Of a stretch of 64,000 nucleotides of DNA, positions 1 to 13,500 are shown piece by piece. Location: assembly GCA_946699065.1 (NCBI GenBank), contig CAMPDV010000456.1, positions 1-64,000 on the forward strand, written 5' to 3'. Positions within the stretch are counted from its first letter, which is position 1. Each line of letters starts with the position of its first letter. The notes under the pieces are model-generated. The model was not told the origin of the DNA. It saw only the letters and a list, made by a program, of their open reading frames with translations, and made no database searches. The position numbers and the translations under genes are program-made. The DNA is from Loxodes magnus. Taxonomy: Eukaryota; Ciliophora; Karyorelictea; Loxodida; Loxodidae.

Positions 1-1748
1 GTCTTGACGTCCCATAGTCTCACCGTCTAATCATCACTTCCCGATACGATGAACTCTAAATCACTGGATATAGCCACAGCATATACATAACTAGTGTGAC
101 CACTCATGGTCTTACAGGTACCTGTCTTGACGTCCCATAGTCTCACCGCCTTATCTCTACTTCCCGATACGATGAACTCTGAATCACTGGATATAGCCAC
201 AGATAATACAGAACTAGTGTGACCACTCATGGTCTTACAGGTACCTGTCTTGACGTCCCATAGTCTCACCGTCTAATCATAACTTCCCGATACGATGAAC
301 TCTAAATCACTGGATATAGCCACAGCATATACATAACTAGTGTGACCACTCATGGTCTTACAGGTACCTGTCTTGACGTCCCATAGTCTCACCGCCTTAT
401 CTCTACTTCCCGATACGATGAACTCTGAATCACTGGATATAGCCACAGCATTTACATAACTAGTGTGACCACTCATGGTCTTACAGGTACATGTCTTGAC
501 GTCCCATAGTCTCACCGTCTTATCTAAACTTCCCGATACGATGAACTCTGAATCACTGGATATAGCCACAGCATTTACATAACTAGTGTGACCACTCATG
601 GTCTTACAGGTACCTGTCTTGACGTCCCATAGTCTCACCGTCTAATCATAACTTCCCGATACGATGAACTCTGAATCACTGGATATAGCCACAGCATTTA
701 CATAACTAGTGTGACCACTCATGGTCTTACAGGTACCTGTCTTGACGTCCCATAGTCTCACCGTCTAATCTAAACTTCCCGATACGATGAACTCTGAATC
801 ACTGGATATAGCCACAGATAATACATAACTAGTGTGACCACTCATGGTCTTACAGGTACCTGTCTTGACGTCCCATAGTCTCACCGCCTTATCTCTACTT
901 CCCGATACGATGAACTCTGAATCACTGGATATAGCCACAGATAATACAGAACTAGTGTGACCACTCATGGTCTTACAGGTACCTGTCTTGACGTCCCATA
1001 GTCTCACCGTCTAATCATAACTTCCCGATACGATGAACTCTGAATCACTGGATATAGCCACAGCATTTACATAACTAGTGTGACCACTCATGGTCTTACA
1101 GGTACCTGTCTTGACGTCCCATAGTCTCACCGTCTAATCATCACTTCCCGATACGATGAACTCTGAATCACTGGATATAGCCACAGATCATACATAACTA
1201 GTGTGACCACTCATGGTCTTACAGGTACCTGTCTTGACGTCCCATAGTCTCACCGTCTAATCATCACTTCCCGATACGATGAACTCTGAATCACTGGATA
1301 TAGCCACAGCATTTACATAACTAGTGTGACCACTCATGGTCTTACAGGTACCTGTCTTGACGTCCCATAGTCTCACCGTATAATCTCCACTTCCGATACG
1401 ATGAACTCTGAATCACTGGATATAGCCACAGCATTTACATAACTAGTGTGACCACTCATGGTCTTACAGGTACCTGTCTTGACGTCCCATAGTCTCACCG
1501 TCTAATCATAACTTCCCGATACGATGAACTCTAAATCACTGGATATAGCCACAGCATATACATAACTAGTGTGACCACTCATGGTCTTACAGGTACCTGT
1601 CTTGACGTCCCATAGTCTCACCGCCTTATCTCTACTTCCCGATACGATGAACTCTGAATCACTGGATATAGCCACAGATAATACAGAACTAGTGTGACCA
1701 CTCATGGTCTTACAGGTACCTGTCTTGACGTCCCATAGTCCTCACCGT

Positions 1749-2360
1749 CTAATCATAACTTCCCGATACGATGAACTCTAAATCACTGGATATAGCCACA
1801 GCATATACATAACTAGTGTGACCACTCATGGTCTTACAGGTACCTGTCTTGACGTCCCATAGTCTCACCGCCTTATCTCTACTTCCCGATACGATGAACT
1901 CTGAATCACTGGATATAGCCACAGCATTTACATAACTAGTGTGACCACTCATGGTCTTACAGGTACCTGTCTTGACGTCCCATAGTCTCACCGTCTTATC
2001 TAAACTTCCCGATACGATGAACTCTGAATCACTGGATATAGCCACAGCATTTACATAACTAGTGTGACCACTCATGGTCTTACAGGTACCTGTCTTGACG
2101 TCCCATAGTCTCACCGTCTTATCTCTACTTCCCGATACGATGAACTCTGAATCACTGGATATAGCCACAGCATTTACATAACTAGTGTGACCACTCATGG
2201 TCTTACAGGTACCTGTCTTGACGTCCCATAGTCTCACCGCCTTATCTCTACTTCCCGATACGATGAACTCTGAATCACTGGATATAGCAACAGCATTTAC
2301 ATAACTAGTGTGACCACTCATGGTCTTACAGGTACCTGTCTTGACGTCCCATAGTCTCAC
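1749..2360 (-). CDS. Open block of five WD40 repeats (array fragment)
   Basis: This is a 203-codon stop-free slice of the array frame, bounded on both sides by TAG at residue 25. Repeats in reading order end in turns RDKA, RDK, LDK and RDKA before a closing YD-TAG. The first codon is GTG (Val27 of a repeat), so this is not a credible translation start. Five blades are fewer than a normal seven-blade propeller. It is listed only as one of the longest open pieces of zone A, not as an independent gene. Confidence 0.35.
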   Translation of the reverse strand: MRLWDVKTGTCKTMSGHTSYVNAVAISSDSEFIVSGSRDKAVRLWDVKTGTCKTMSGHTSYVNAVAISSDSEFIVSGSRDKTVRLWDVKTGTCKTMSGHTSYVNAVAISSDSEFIVSGSLDKTVRLWDVKTGTCKTMSGHTSYVNAVAISSDSEFIVSGSRDKAVRLWDVKTGTCKTMSGHTSYVYAVAISSDLEFIVSGSYD

Positions 2361-5300
2361 CGTCTAATCATAACTTCCCGATACGATGAACTCTGAATCA
2401 CTGGATATAGCCACAGCATTTACATAACTAGTGTGACCACTCATGGTCTTACAGGTACCTGTCTTGACGTCCCATAGTCTCACCGTCTAATCATAACTTC
2501 CCGATACGATGAACTCTGAATCACTGGATATAGCCACAGCATTTACATAACTAGTGTGACCACTCATGGTCTTACAGGTACCTGTCTTGACGTCCCATAG
2601 TCTCACCGTCTTATCTAAACTTCCCGATACGATGAACTCTGAATCACTGGATATAGCCACAGCATTTACATAACTAGTGTGACCACTCATGGTCTTACAG
2701 GTACCTGTCTTGACGTCCCATAGTCTCACCGTCTAATCATAACTTCCCGATACGATGAACTCTGAATCACTGGATATAGCCACAGCATTTACATAACTAG
2801 TGTGACCACTCATGGTCTTACAGGTACCTGTCTTGACGTCCCATAGTCTCACCGCCTTATCTCTACTTCCCGATACGATGAACTCTGAATCACTGGATAT
2901 AGCAACAGCATTTACATAACTAGTGTGACCACTCATGGTCTTACAGGTACCTGTCTTGACGTCCCATAGTCTCACCGTCTTATCATGACTTCCCGATACG
3001 ATGAACTCTGAATCACTGGATATAGCCACAGATAATACAGAACTAGTGTGACCACTCATGGTCTTACAGGTACATGTCTTGACGTCCCATAGTCTCACCG
3101 TCTAATCATCACTTCCCGATACGATGAACTCTGAATCACTGGATATAGCCACAGCATTTACATAACTAGTGTGACCACTCATGGTCTTACAGGTACCTGT
3201 CTTGACGTCCCATAGTCTCACCGTCTAATCTAAACTTCCCGATACGATGAACTCTGAATCACTGGATATAGCCACAGCATATACAGAATAAGTGTGACCA
3301 CTCATGGTCTTACAGGTACCTGTCTTGACGTCCCCATAGTCTCACCGTATAATCATTACTTCCCGATACGATGAACTCTGAATCACTGGATATAGCCACA
3401 GCATTTACATAACTAGTGTGACCACTCATGGTCTTACAGGTACCTGTCTTGACGTCCCATAGTCTCACCGTCTAATCATCACTTCCCGATACGATGAACT
3501 CTGAATCACTGGATATAGCCACAGCATTTACATAACTAGTGTGACCACTCATGGTCTTACAGGTACCTGTCTTGACGTCCCATAGTCTCACCGTCTAATC
3601 ATCACTTCCCGATACGATGAACTCTGAATCACTGGATATAGCCACAGCATATACAGAATAAGTGTGACCACTCATGGTCTTACAGGTACCTGTCTTGACG
3701 TCCCATAGTCTCACCGTCTTATCATAACTTCCCGATACGATGAACTCTGAATCACTGGATATAGCCACAGCATTTACATAACTAGTGTGACCACTCATGG
3801 TCTTACAGGTACCTGTCTTGACGTCCCATAGTCTCACCGTATAATCTCCACTTCCCGATACGATGAACTCTGAATCACTGGATATAGCAACAGCATTTAC
3901 ATAACTAGTGTGACCACTCATGGTCTTACAGGTACCTGTCTTGACGTCCCATAGTCTCACCGTCTAATCATAACTTCCCGATACGATGAACTCTGAATCA
4001 CTGGATATAGCCACAGATAATACAGAACTAGTGTGACCACTCATGGTCTTACAGGTACCTGTCTTGACGTCCCATAGTCTCACCGTCTTATCTAAACTTA
4101 CCGATACGATGAACTCTGAATCACTGGATATAGCCACAGCATTTACATAACTAGTGTGACCACTCATGGTCTTACAGGTACCTGTCTTGACGTCCCATAG
4201 TCTCACCGTCTAATCATCACTTCCCGATACGATGAACTCTGAATCACTGGATATAGCCACAGCATTTACATAACTAGTGTGACCACTCATGGTCTTACAG
4301 GTACCTGTCTTGACGTCCCCATAGTCTCACCGTCTTATCTAAACTTCCCGATACGATGAACTCTGAATCACTGGATATAGCCACAGATAATACAGAACTA
4401 GTGTGACCACTCATGGTCTTACAGGTACCTGTCTTGACGTCCCATAGTCTCACCGTCTAATCATAACTTCCCGATACGATGAACTCTGAATCACTGGATA
4501 TAGCCACAGCATTTACATAACTAGTGTGACCACTCATGGTCTTACAGGTACCTGTCTTGACGTCCCATAGTCTCACCGTCTTATCATGACTTCCCGATAC
4601 GATGAACTCTGAATCACTGGATATAGCAACAGCATTTACATAACTAGTGTGACCACTCATGGTCTTACAGGTACCTGTCTTGACGTCCCATAGTCTCACC
4701 GTCTTATCATGACTTCCCGATACGATGAACTCTGAATCACTGAATATAGCAACAGCATTTACATAACTAGTGTGACCACTCATGGTCTTACAGGTACCTG
4801 TCTTGACGTCCCATAGTCTCACCGTCTAATCATAACTTCCCGATACGATGAACTCTGAATCACTGGATATAGCCACAGCATTTACATAACTAGTGTGACC
4901 ACTCATGGTCTTACAGGTACCTGTCTTGACGTCCCATAGTCTCACCGTCTAATCATCACTTCCCGATACGATGAACTCTGAATCACTGGATATAGCCACA
5001 GCATATACAGAATAAGTGTGACCACTCATGGTCTTACAGGTACCTGTCTTGACGTCCCATAGTCTCACCGTCTTATCATGACTTCCCGATACGATGAACT
5101 CTGAATCACTGGATATAGCCACAGATCATACATAACTAGTGTGACCACTCATGGTCTTACAGGTACCTGTCTTGACGTCCCATAGTCTCACCGTCTAATC
5201 ATCACTTCCCGATACGATGAACTCTGAATCACTGGATATAGCCACAGATAATACATAACTAGTGTGACCACTCATGGTCTTACAGATACCTGTCTTGACG

Positions 5301-7286
5301 TCCCATAGTCTCACCGTCTAATCATAACTTCCCGATACGATGAACTCTGAATCACTGGATATAGCCACAGATAATACAGAACTAGTGTGACCACTCATGG
5401 TCTTACAGGTACCTGTCTTGACGTCCCATAGTCTCACCGTATAATCTCCACTTCCCGATACGATGAACTCTGAATCACTGAATATAGCAACAGCATTTAC
5501 ATAACTAGTGTGACCACTCATGGTCTTACAGGTACCTGTCTTGACGTCCCATAGTCTCACCGTCTAATCATCACTTCCCGATACGATGAACTCTGAATCA
5601 CTGGATATAGCCACAGATCATACATAACTAGTGTGACCACTCATGGTCTTACAGGTACCTGTCTTGACGTCCCATAGTCTCACCGTCTTATCTCTACTTC
5701 CCGATACGATGAACTCTGAATCACTGGATATAGCCACAGATAATACAGAACTAGTGTGACCACTCATGGTCTTACAGGTACCTGTCTTGACGTCCCATAG
5801 TCTCACCGTATAATCTCCACTTCCCGATACGATGAACTCTGAATCACTGAATATAGCAACAGCATTTACATAACTAGTGTGACCACTCATGGTCTTACAG
5901 GTACCTGTCTTGACGTCCCATAGTCTCACCGTATAATCTCCACTTCCCGATACGATGAACTCTGAATCACTGGATATAGCCACAGATCATACATAACTAG
6001 TGTGACCACTCATGGTCTTACAGGTACCTGTCTTGACGTCCCATAGTCTCACCGTCTAATCATCACTTCCCGATACGATGAACTCTGAATCACTGGATAT
6101 AGCCACAGCATTTACATAACTAGTGTGACCACTCATGGTCTTACAGGTACCTGTCTTGACGTCCCATAGTCTCACCGTCTTATCATGACTTCCCGATACG
6201 ATGAACTCTGAATCACTGGATATAGCCACAGATAATACAGAACTAGTGTGACCACTCATGGTCTTACAGGTACCTGTCTTGACGTCCCATAGTCTCACCG
6301 TATAATCTCCACTTCCCGATACGATGAACTCTGAATCACTGAATATAGCAACAGCATTTACATAACTAGTGTGACCACTCATGGTCTTACAGGTACCTGT
6401 CTTGACGTCCCATAGTCTCACCGTCTAATCATAACTTCCCGATACGATGAACTCTGAATCACTGGATATAGCCACAGATCATACATAACTAGTGTGACCA
6501 CTCATGGTCTTACAGGTACCTGTCTTGACGTCCCATAGTCTCACCGTCTAATCATAACTTCCCGATACGATGAACTCTGAATCACTGGATATAGCCACAG
6601 CATTTACATAACTAGTGTGACCACTCATGGTCTTACAGGTACCTGTCTTGACGTCCCATAGTCTCACCGTCTAATCATGACTTCCCGATACGATGAACTC
6701 TGAATCACTGGATATAGCCACAGATCATACATAACTAGTGTGACCACTCATGGTCTTACAGGTACCTGTCTTGACGTCCCATAGTCTCACCGTATAATCT
6801 CCACTTCCCGATACGATGAACTCTGAATCACTGGATATAGCCACAGCATTTACATAACTAGTGTGACCACTCATGGTCTTACAGGTACCTGTCTTGACGT
6901 CCCATAGTCTCACCGTCTAATCATCACTTCCCGATACGATGAAACTCTGAATCACTGGATATAGCCACAGATAATACAGAACTAGTGTGACCACTCATGG
7001 TCTTACAGGTACCTGTCTTGACGTCCCATAGTCTCACCGTATAATCTCCACTTCCCGATACGATGAACTCTGAATCACTGGATATAGCCACAGCATTTAC
7101 ATAACTAGTGTGACCACTCATGGTCTTACAGGTACCTGTCTTGACGTCCCATAGTCTCACCGTCTAATCATAACTTCCCGATACGATGAACTCTGAATCA
7201 CTGGATATAGCCACAGCATTTACATAACTAGTGTGACCACTCATGGTCTTACAGGTACCTGTCTTGACGTCCCATAGTCTCACCGT

Positions 7287-7898
7287 CTAATCATAACTTC
7301 CCGATACGATGAACTCTGAATCACTGGATATAGCAACAGCATTTACATAACTAGTGTGACCACTCATGGTCTTACAGGTACCTGTCTTGACGTCCCATAG
7401 TCTCACCGTCTTATCATGACTTCCCGATACGATGAACTCTGAATCACTGGATATAGCAACAGCATTTACATAACTAGTGTGACCACTCATGGTCTTACAG
7501 GTACCTGTCTTGACGTCCCATAGTCTCACCGTATAATCTAAACTTCCCGATACGATGAACTCTGAATCACTGGATATAGCAACAGCATTTACATAACTAG
7601 TGTGACCACTCATGGTCTTACAGGTACATGTCTTGACGTCCCATAGTCTCACCGTATTATCTAAACTTCCCGATACGATGAACTCTGAATCACTGGATAT
7701 AGCCACAGCATTTACATAACTAGTGTGACCACTCATGGTCTTACAGGTACCTGTCTTGACGTCCCATAGTCTCACCGTATAATCTCCACTTCCCGATACG
7801 ATGAACTCTGAATCACTGGATATAGCCACAGATAATACATAACTAGTGTGACCACTCATGGTCTTACAGATACCTGTCTTGACGTCCCATAGTCTCAC
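7287..7898 (-). CDS. Open block of five WD40 repeats (array fragment)
   Basis: A 203-codon TAG-to-TAG slice of the same frame. It includes the Ile variant at residue 36 (KTGIC in place of KTGTC), a rare Asn at residue 25 (LDNTVRLWD, plus strand gtattatct) and one Cys variant at residue 35 (KTCTC). The apparent start is GTG inside a repeat. The piece looks like coding sequence in composition, but there is no evidence that it is expressed separately. Confidence 0.35.
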   Translation of the reverse strand: MRLWDVKTGICKTMSGHTSYVLSVAISSDSEFIVSGSGDYTVRLWDVKTGTCKTMSGHTSYVNAVAISSDSEFIVSGSLDNTVRLWDVKTCTCKTMSGHTSYVNAVAISSDSEFIVSGSLDYTVRLWDVKTGTCKTMSGHTSYVNAVAISSDSEFIVSGSHDKTVRLWDVKTGTCKTMSGHTSYVNAVAISSDSEFIVSGSYD

Positions 7899-8270
7899 CG
7901 TCTAATCATAACTTCCCGATACGATGAACTCTGAATCACTGGATATAGCCACAGATAATACAGAACTAGTGTGACCACTCATGGTCTTACAGGTACCTGT
8001 CTTGACGTCCCATAGTCTCACGCTATAATCTAAACTTCCCGATACGATGAACTCTGAATCACTGGATATAGCAACAGCATTTACATAACTAGTGTGACCA
8101 CTCATGGTCTTACAGGTACATGTCTTGACGTCCCATAGTCTCACCGTCTTATCATGACTTCCCGATACGATGAACTCTGAATCACTGGATATAGCCACAG
8201 ATCATACATAACTAGTGTGACCACTCATGGTCTTACAGGTACCTGTCTTGACGTCCCATAGTCTCACCGT

Positions 8271-8936
8271 CTAATCATCACTTCCCGATACGATGAACTC
8301 TGAATCACTGGATATATCCACAGATAATACATAATCTGTGTGACCACTCATGGTCTTACAGGTACCTGTCTTGACGTCCCATAGTCTCACGCTATAATCT
8401 AAACTTCCCGATACGATGAACTCTGAATCACTGGATATATCCACAGATAATACATAATCTGTGTGACCACTCATGGTCTTACAGGTACCTGTCTTGACGT
8501 CCCATAGTCTCACCGTATAATCTAAACTTCCCGATACGATGAACTCTGAATCACTGGATATAGCCACAGCATTTACATAACTAGTGTGACCACTCATGGT
8601 CTTACAGGTACCTGTCTTGACGTCCCATAGTCTCACTGCCTTATCATGACTTCCCGATACGATGAACTCTGAATCACTGGATATAGCCACAGATAATACA
8701 GAACTAGTGTGACCACTCATGGTCTTACAGGTACATGTCTTGACGTCCCATAGTCTCACCGTCTTATCTAAACTTCCCGATACGATGAACTCTGAATCAC
8801 TGGATATAGCAACAGCATTTACATAACTAGTGTGACCACTCATGGTCTTACAGGTACCTGTCTTGACGTCCCATAGTCTCACCGTCTTATCATGACTTCC
8901 CGATACGATGAACTCTGAATCACTGGATATAGCCAC
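8271..8936 (-). CDS. Open block of about 5.4 WD40 repeats (array fragment)
   Basis: A 221-codon slice running from a TGA at residue 7 of one repeat (upstream limit near 8938) to a TAG at residue 25. It contains two [11 protein letters not shown] repeats, a cassette that becomes common only after 30 kb, one next to a Ser26 turn (LDYS). It also contains a mixed turn, HDKA, near 8637. The apparent start is GTG (Val9). It is a fragment of the array frame. Confidence 0.35.
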   Translation of the reverse strand: MAISSDSEFIVSGSHDKTVRLWDVKTGTCKTMSGHTSYVNAVAISSDSEFIVSGSLDKTVRLWDVKTCTCKTMSGHTSSVLSVAISSDSEFIVSGSHDKAVRLWDVKTGTCKTMSGHTSYVNAVAISSDSEFIVSGSLDYTVRLWDVKTGTCKTMSGHTDYVLSVDISSDSEFIVSGSLDYSVRLWDVKTGTCKTMSGHTDYVLSVDISSDSEFIVSGSDD

Positions 8937-9239
8937 AGATCATACATAACTAGTGTGACCACTCATGGTCTTACAGGTACCTGTCTTGACGTCCCATAGT
9001 CTCACCGTCTAATCATCACTTCCCGATACGATGAACTCTGAATCACTGGATATAGCCACAAATCTTACATATCTAGTGTGACCACTCATGGTCTTACAGG
9101 TACCTGTCTTGACGTCCCATAGTCTCACCGTCTTATCTAAACTTCCCGATACGATGAACTCTGAATCACTGGATATAGCAACAGCATTTACATAACTAGT
9201 GTGACCACTCATGGTCTTACAGGTACATGTCTTGACGTC

Positions 9240-10239
9240 CCATAGTCTCACCGTCTTATCTAAACTTCCCGATACGATGAACTCTGAATCACTGGATATA
9301 GCCACAGCATTTACATAACTAGTGTGACCACTCATGGTCTTACAGGTACCTGTCTTGACGTCCCATAGTCTCACCGTCTAATCTCCACTTCCCGATACGA
9401 TGAACTCTGAATCACTGGATATAGCCACAGATAATACAGAACTAGTGTGACCACTCATGGTCTTACAGGTACCTGTCTTGACGTCCCATAGTCTCACCGT
9501 CTAATCATCACTTCCCGATACGATGAACTCTGAATCACTGGATATAGCCACAGATAATACAGAACTAGTGTGACCACTCATGGTCTTACAGGTACCTGTC
9601 TTGACGTCCCATAGTCTCACCGTCTAATCATAACTTCCCGATACGATGAACTCTGAATCACTGGATATAGCAACAGCATTTACATAACTAGTGTGACCAC
9701 TCATGGTCTTACAGGTACCTGTCTTGACGTCCCATAGTCTCACCGTCTAATCATCACTTCCCGATACGATGAACTCTGAATCACTGGATATAGCCACAGA
9801 TCATACATAACTAGTGTGACCACTCATGGTCTTACAGGTACCTGTCTTGACGTCCCATAGTCTCACCGTCTAATCATAACTTCCCGATACGATGAACTCT
9901 GAATCACTGGATATAGCAACAGCATTTACATAACTAGTGTGACCACTCATGGTCTTACAGGTACATGTCTTGACGTCCCATAGTCTCACCGTCTTATCTA
10001 AACTTCCCGATACGATGAACTCTGAATCACTGGATATAGCCACAGATAATACAGAACTAGTGTGACCACTCATGGTCTTACAGGTACCTGTCTTGACGTC
10101 CCATAGTCTCACCGTCTTATCTAAACTTCCCGATACGATGAACTCTGAATCACTGGATATAGCAACAGCATTTACATAACTAGTGTGACCACTCATGGTC
10201 TTACAGGTACATGTCTTGACGTCCCATAGTCTCACCGTC
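9240..10239 (-). repeat. Higher-order block, copy 1 (about 8 units, offset 14 units)
   Basis: The order of unit types (GD-stop, DD-stop, YD-stop, a TGA unit, YD-stop with KTCTC, LDK, LDK with KTCTC) is repeated 1722 bp (14 x 123) to the right, with matching silent and coding variants. Matching ends where the right copy lacks the ccacaaataatac variant present at 10290. The boundaries were read by eye and are good to about one unit. Confidence 0.8.
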
Positions 10240-10961
10240 TAATCATCACTTCCCGATACGATGAACTCTGAATCACTGGATATAGCCACAAATAATACAG
10301 AACTAGTGTGACCACTCATGGTCTTACAGGTACATGTCTTGACGTCCCATAGTCTCACCGTCTTATCTAAACTTCCCGATACGATGAACTCTGAATCACT
10401 GGATATAGCCACAGCATTTACATAACTAGTGTGACCACTCATGGTCTTACAGGTACCTGTCTTGACGTCCCATAGTCTCACCGTATAATCTCCACTTCCC
10501 GATACGATGAACTCTGAATCACTGGATATAGCCACAGATAATACATAACTAGTGTGACCACTCATGGTCTTACAGATACCTGTCTTGACGTCCCATAGTC
10601 TCACCGTCTAATCATAACTTCCCGATACGATGAACTCTGAATCACTGGATATAGCAACAGCATTTACATAACTAGTGTGACCACTCATGGTCTTACAGGT
10701 ACCTGTCTTGACGTCCCATAGTCTCACGCTATAATCATGACTTCCCGATACGATGAACTCTGAATCACTGGATATAGCCACAGCATATACAGAATAAGTG
10801 TGACCACTCATGGTCTTACAGGTACATGTCTTGACGTCCCATAGTCTCACCGTCTAATCATCACTTCCCGATACGATGAACTCTGAATCACTGGATATAG
10901 CCACAAATAATACAGAACTAGTGTGACCACTCATGGTCTTACAGGTACATGTCTTGACGTC

Positions 10962-11961
10962 CCATAGTCTCACCGTCTTATCTAAACTTCCCGATACGAT
11001 GAACTCTGAATCACTGGATATAGCCACAGCATTTACATAACTAGTGTGACCACTCATGGTCTTACAGGTACCTGTCTTGACGTCCCATAGTCTCACCGTC
11101 TAATCTCCACTTCCCGATACGATGAACTCTGAATCACTGGATATAGCCACAGATAATACAGAACTAGTGTGACCACTCATGGTCTTACAGGTACCTGTCT
11201 TGACGTCCCATAGTCTCACCGTCTAATCATCACTTCCCGATACGATGAACTCTGAATCACTGGATATAGCCACAGATAATACAGAACTAGTGTGACCACT
11301 CATGGTCTTACAGGTACCTGTCTTGACGTCCCATAGTCTCACCGTCTAATCATAACTTCCCGATACGATGAACTCTGAATCACTGGATATAGCAACAGCA
11401 TTTACATAACTAGTGTGACCACTCATGGTCTTACAGGTACCTGTCTTGACGTCCCATAGTCTCACCGTCTAATCATCACTTCCCGATACGATGAACTCTG
11501 AATCACTGGATATAGCCACAGATCATACATAACTAGTGTGACCACTCATGGTCTTACAGGTACCTGTCTTGACGTCCCATAGTCTCACCGTCTAATCATA
11601 ACTTCCCGATACGATGAACTCTGAATCACTGGATATAGCAACAGCATTTACATAACTAGTGTGACCACTCATGGTCTTACAGGTACATGTCTTGACGTCC
11701 CATAGTCTCACCGTCTTATCTAAACTTCCCGATACGATGAACTCTGAATCACTGGATATAGCCACAGATAATACAGAACTAGTGTGACCACTCATGGTCT
11801 TACAGGTACCTGTCTTGACGTCCCATAGTCTCACCGTCTTATCTAAACTTCCCGATACGATGAACTCTGAATCACTGGATATAGCAACAGCATTTACATA
11901 ACTAGTGTGACCACTCATGGTCTTACAGGTACATGTCTTGACGTCCCATAGTCTCACCGTC
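10962..11961 (-). repeat. Higher-order block, copy 2 (about 8 units, offset 14 units)
   Basis: Second copy of the block at 9240-10239, displaced by exactly 1722 bp. The rare ccacaaataatac unit also appears twice nearby (about 10290 and 10905, five units apart), so several exchange events overlap here. Confidence 0.8.
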
Positions 11962-13065
11962 TAATCATCACTTCCCGATACGATGAACTCTGAATCACTG
12001 GATATAGCCACAGCATTTACATAACTAGTGTGACCACTCATGGTCTTACAGGTACCTGTCTTGACGTCCCATAGTCTCACCGTCTTATCTAAACTTCCCG
12101 ATACGATGAACTCTGAATCACTGGATATAGCCACAGATCATACATAACTAGTGTGACCACTCATGGTCTTACAGGTACCTGTCTTGACGTCCCATAGTCT
12201 CACCGTCTAATCATTACTTCCCGATACGATGAACTCTGAATCACTGGATATAGCCACAGATAATACAGAATCTGTGTGACCACTCATGGTCTTACAGGTA
12301 CATGTCTTGACGTCCCATAGTCTCACCGTCTTATCTAAACTTCCCGATACGATGAACTCTGAATCACTGGATATAGCCACAGATAATACAGAACTAGTGT
12401 GACCACTCATGGTCTTACAGGTACATGTCTTGACGTCCCATAGTCTCACCGTCTAATCATTACTTCCCGATACGATGAACTCTGAATCACTGGATATAGC
12501 AACAGCATCATACATAACTAGTGTGACCACTCATGGTCTTACAGGTACCTGTCTTGACGTCCCATAGTCTCATCGTCTAATCATCACTTCCCGATACGAT
12601 GAACTCTGAATCACTGGATATAGCCACAGATAATACAGAATCTAGTGTGACCACTCATGGTCTTACAGGTACATGTCTTGACGTCCCATAGTCTCACCGT
12701 CTTATCTAAACTTCCCGATACGATGAACTCTGAATCACTGGATATAGCCACAGATCATACATAACTAGTGTGACCACTCATGGTCTTACAGGTACATGTC
12801 TTGACGTCCCATAGTCTCACCGTATAATCTCCACTTCCCGATACGATGAACTCTGAATCACTGGATATAGCCACAGCATTTACATAACTAGTGTGACCAC
12901 TCATGGTCTTACAGGTACCTGTCTTGACGTCCCATAGTCTCACCGTATAATCTCCACTTCCCGATACGATGAACTCTGAATCACTGGATATAGCCACAGA
13001 TAATACATAACTAGTGTGACCACTCATGGTCTTACAGGTACCTGTCTTGACGTCCCATAGTCTCA

Positions 13066-13140
13066 CCGTCTTATCTATGACTTCCCGATACGATGAACTC
13101 TGAATCACTGGATATAGCAACAGATTTACATAACTAGTGT
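13066..13140 (-). other. Compensated frameshift within one WD40 unit, copy 1
   Basis: An extra base in cttatctatgac (about 13075) and a missing base in cagatttac (about 13134) lie in the same unit. On the minus strand the frame leaves after SYV, reads an alternative peptide containing [15 protein letters not shown], and returns at IDKTVRLWD. The unit stays open, so a 144-codon slice (12755-13189) passes through it. The normal segment [15 protein letters not shown] is lost, which would abolish strands of that blade. Confidence 0.8.
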
Positions 13141-13436
13141 GACCACTCATGGTCTTACAGGTACCTGTCTTGACGTCCCATAGTCTCACCGTCTAATCAT
13201 TACTTCCCGATACGATGAACTCTGAATCACTGGATATAGCCACAGATAATACATAATCTGTGTGACCACTCATGGTCTTACAGGTACATGTCTTGACGTC
13301 CCATAGTCTCACCGTCTTATCTAAACTTCCCGATACGATGAACTCTGAATCACTGGATATAGCAACAGATCATACATAACTAGTGTGACCACTCATGGTC
13401 TTACAGGTACCTGTCTTGACGTCCCATAGACTCACC

Positions 13437-13500
13437 GTCTTATCTATGACTTCCCGATACGATGAACTCTGAATCACTGGATATAGCCACAGATTTACAG
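13437..13500 (-). other. Compensated frameshift within one WD40 unit, copy 2
   Basis: The same +1 (ctatgac, about 13447) and -1 (cagatttac, about 13491) pair as three units to the left, with small differences (Leu-Trp-Leu in place of three Leu, and SSV before it). The shared pair shows that this altered unit was itself duplicated and not made twice. A 62-codon slice (13370-13558) runs through it. Confidence 0.75.

Larger units (their letters stand above)
1..12449 (-). repeat. Zone A: diverse WD40 units with scattered 1-bp indels
   Basis: About 101 units with the widest mix of turn cassettes: RDKA, HDK, LDK, GDY, LDYS, YD-stop, DD-stop and LD-stop. Single-base indels were inferred from phase and read directly near 1394 (loss of c in ttcccga), 1740 (extra c in gtctcacc), 3332 and 4317 (gtcccc), and 6942 (gaaactc). 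The first two cancel. TGA-bearing units (plus strand gatcatacat) occur near 1190, 5117, 5612, 5985, 6479, 6722, 8203, 8938, 9798, 11522 and 12136. A unique turn variant, RYVRFV in place of SYVNAV, sits near 9061. The longest open stretches are five units each, at 1749-2360, 7287-7898 and 8271-8936. Confidence 0.85.
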
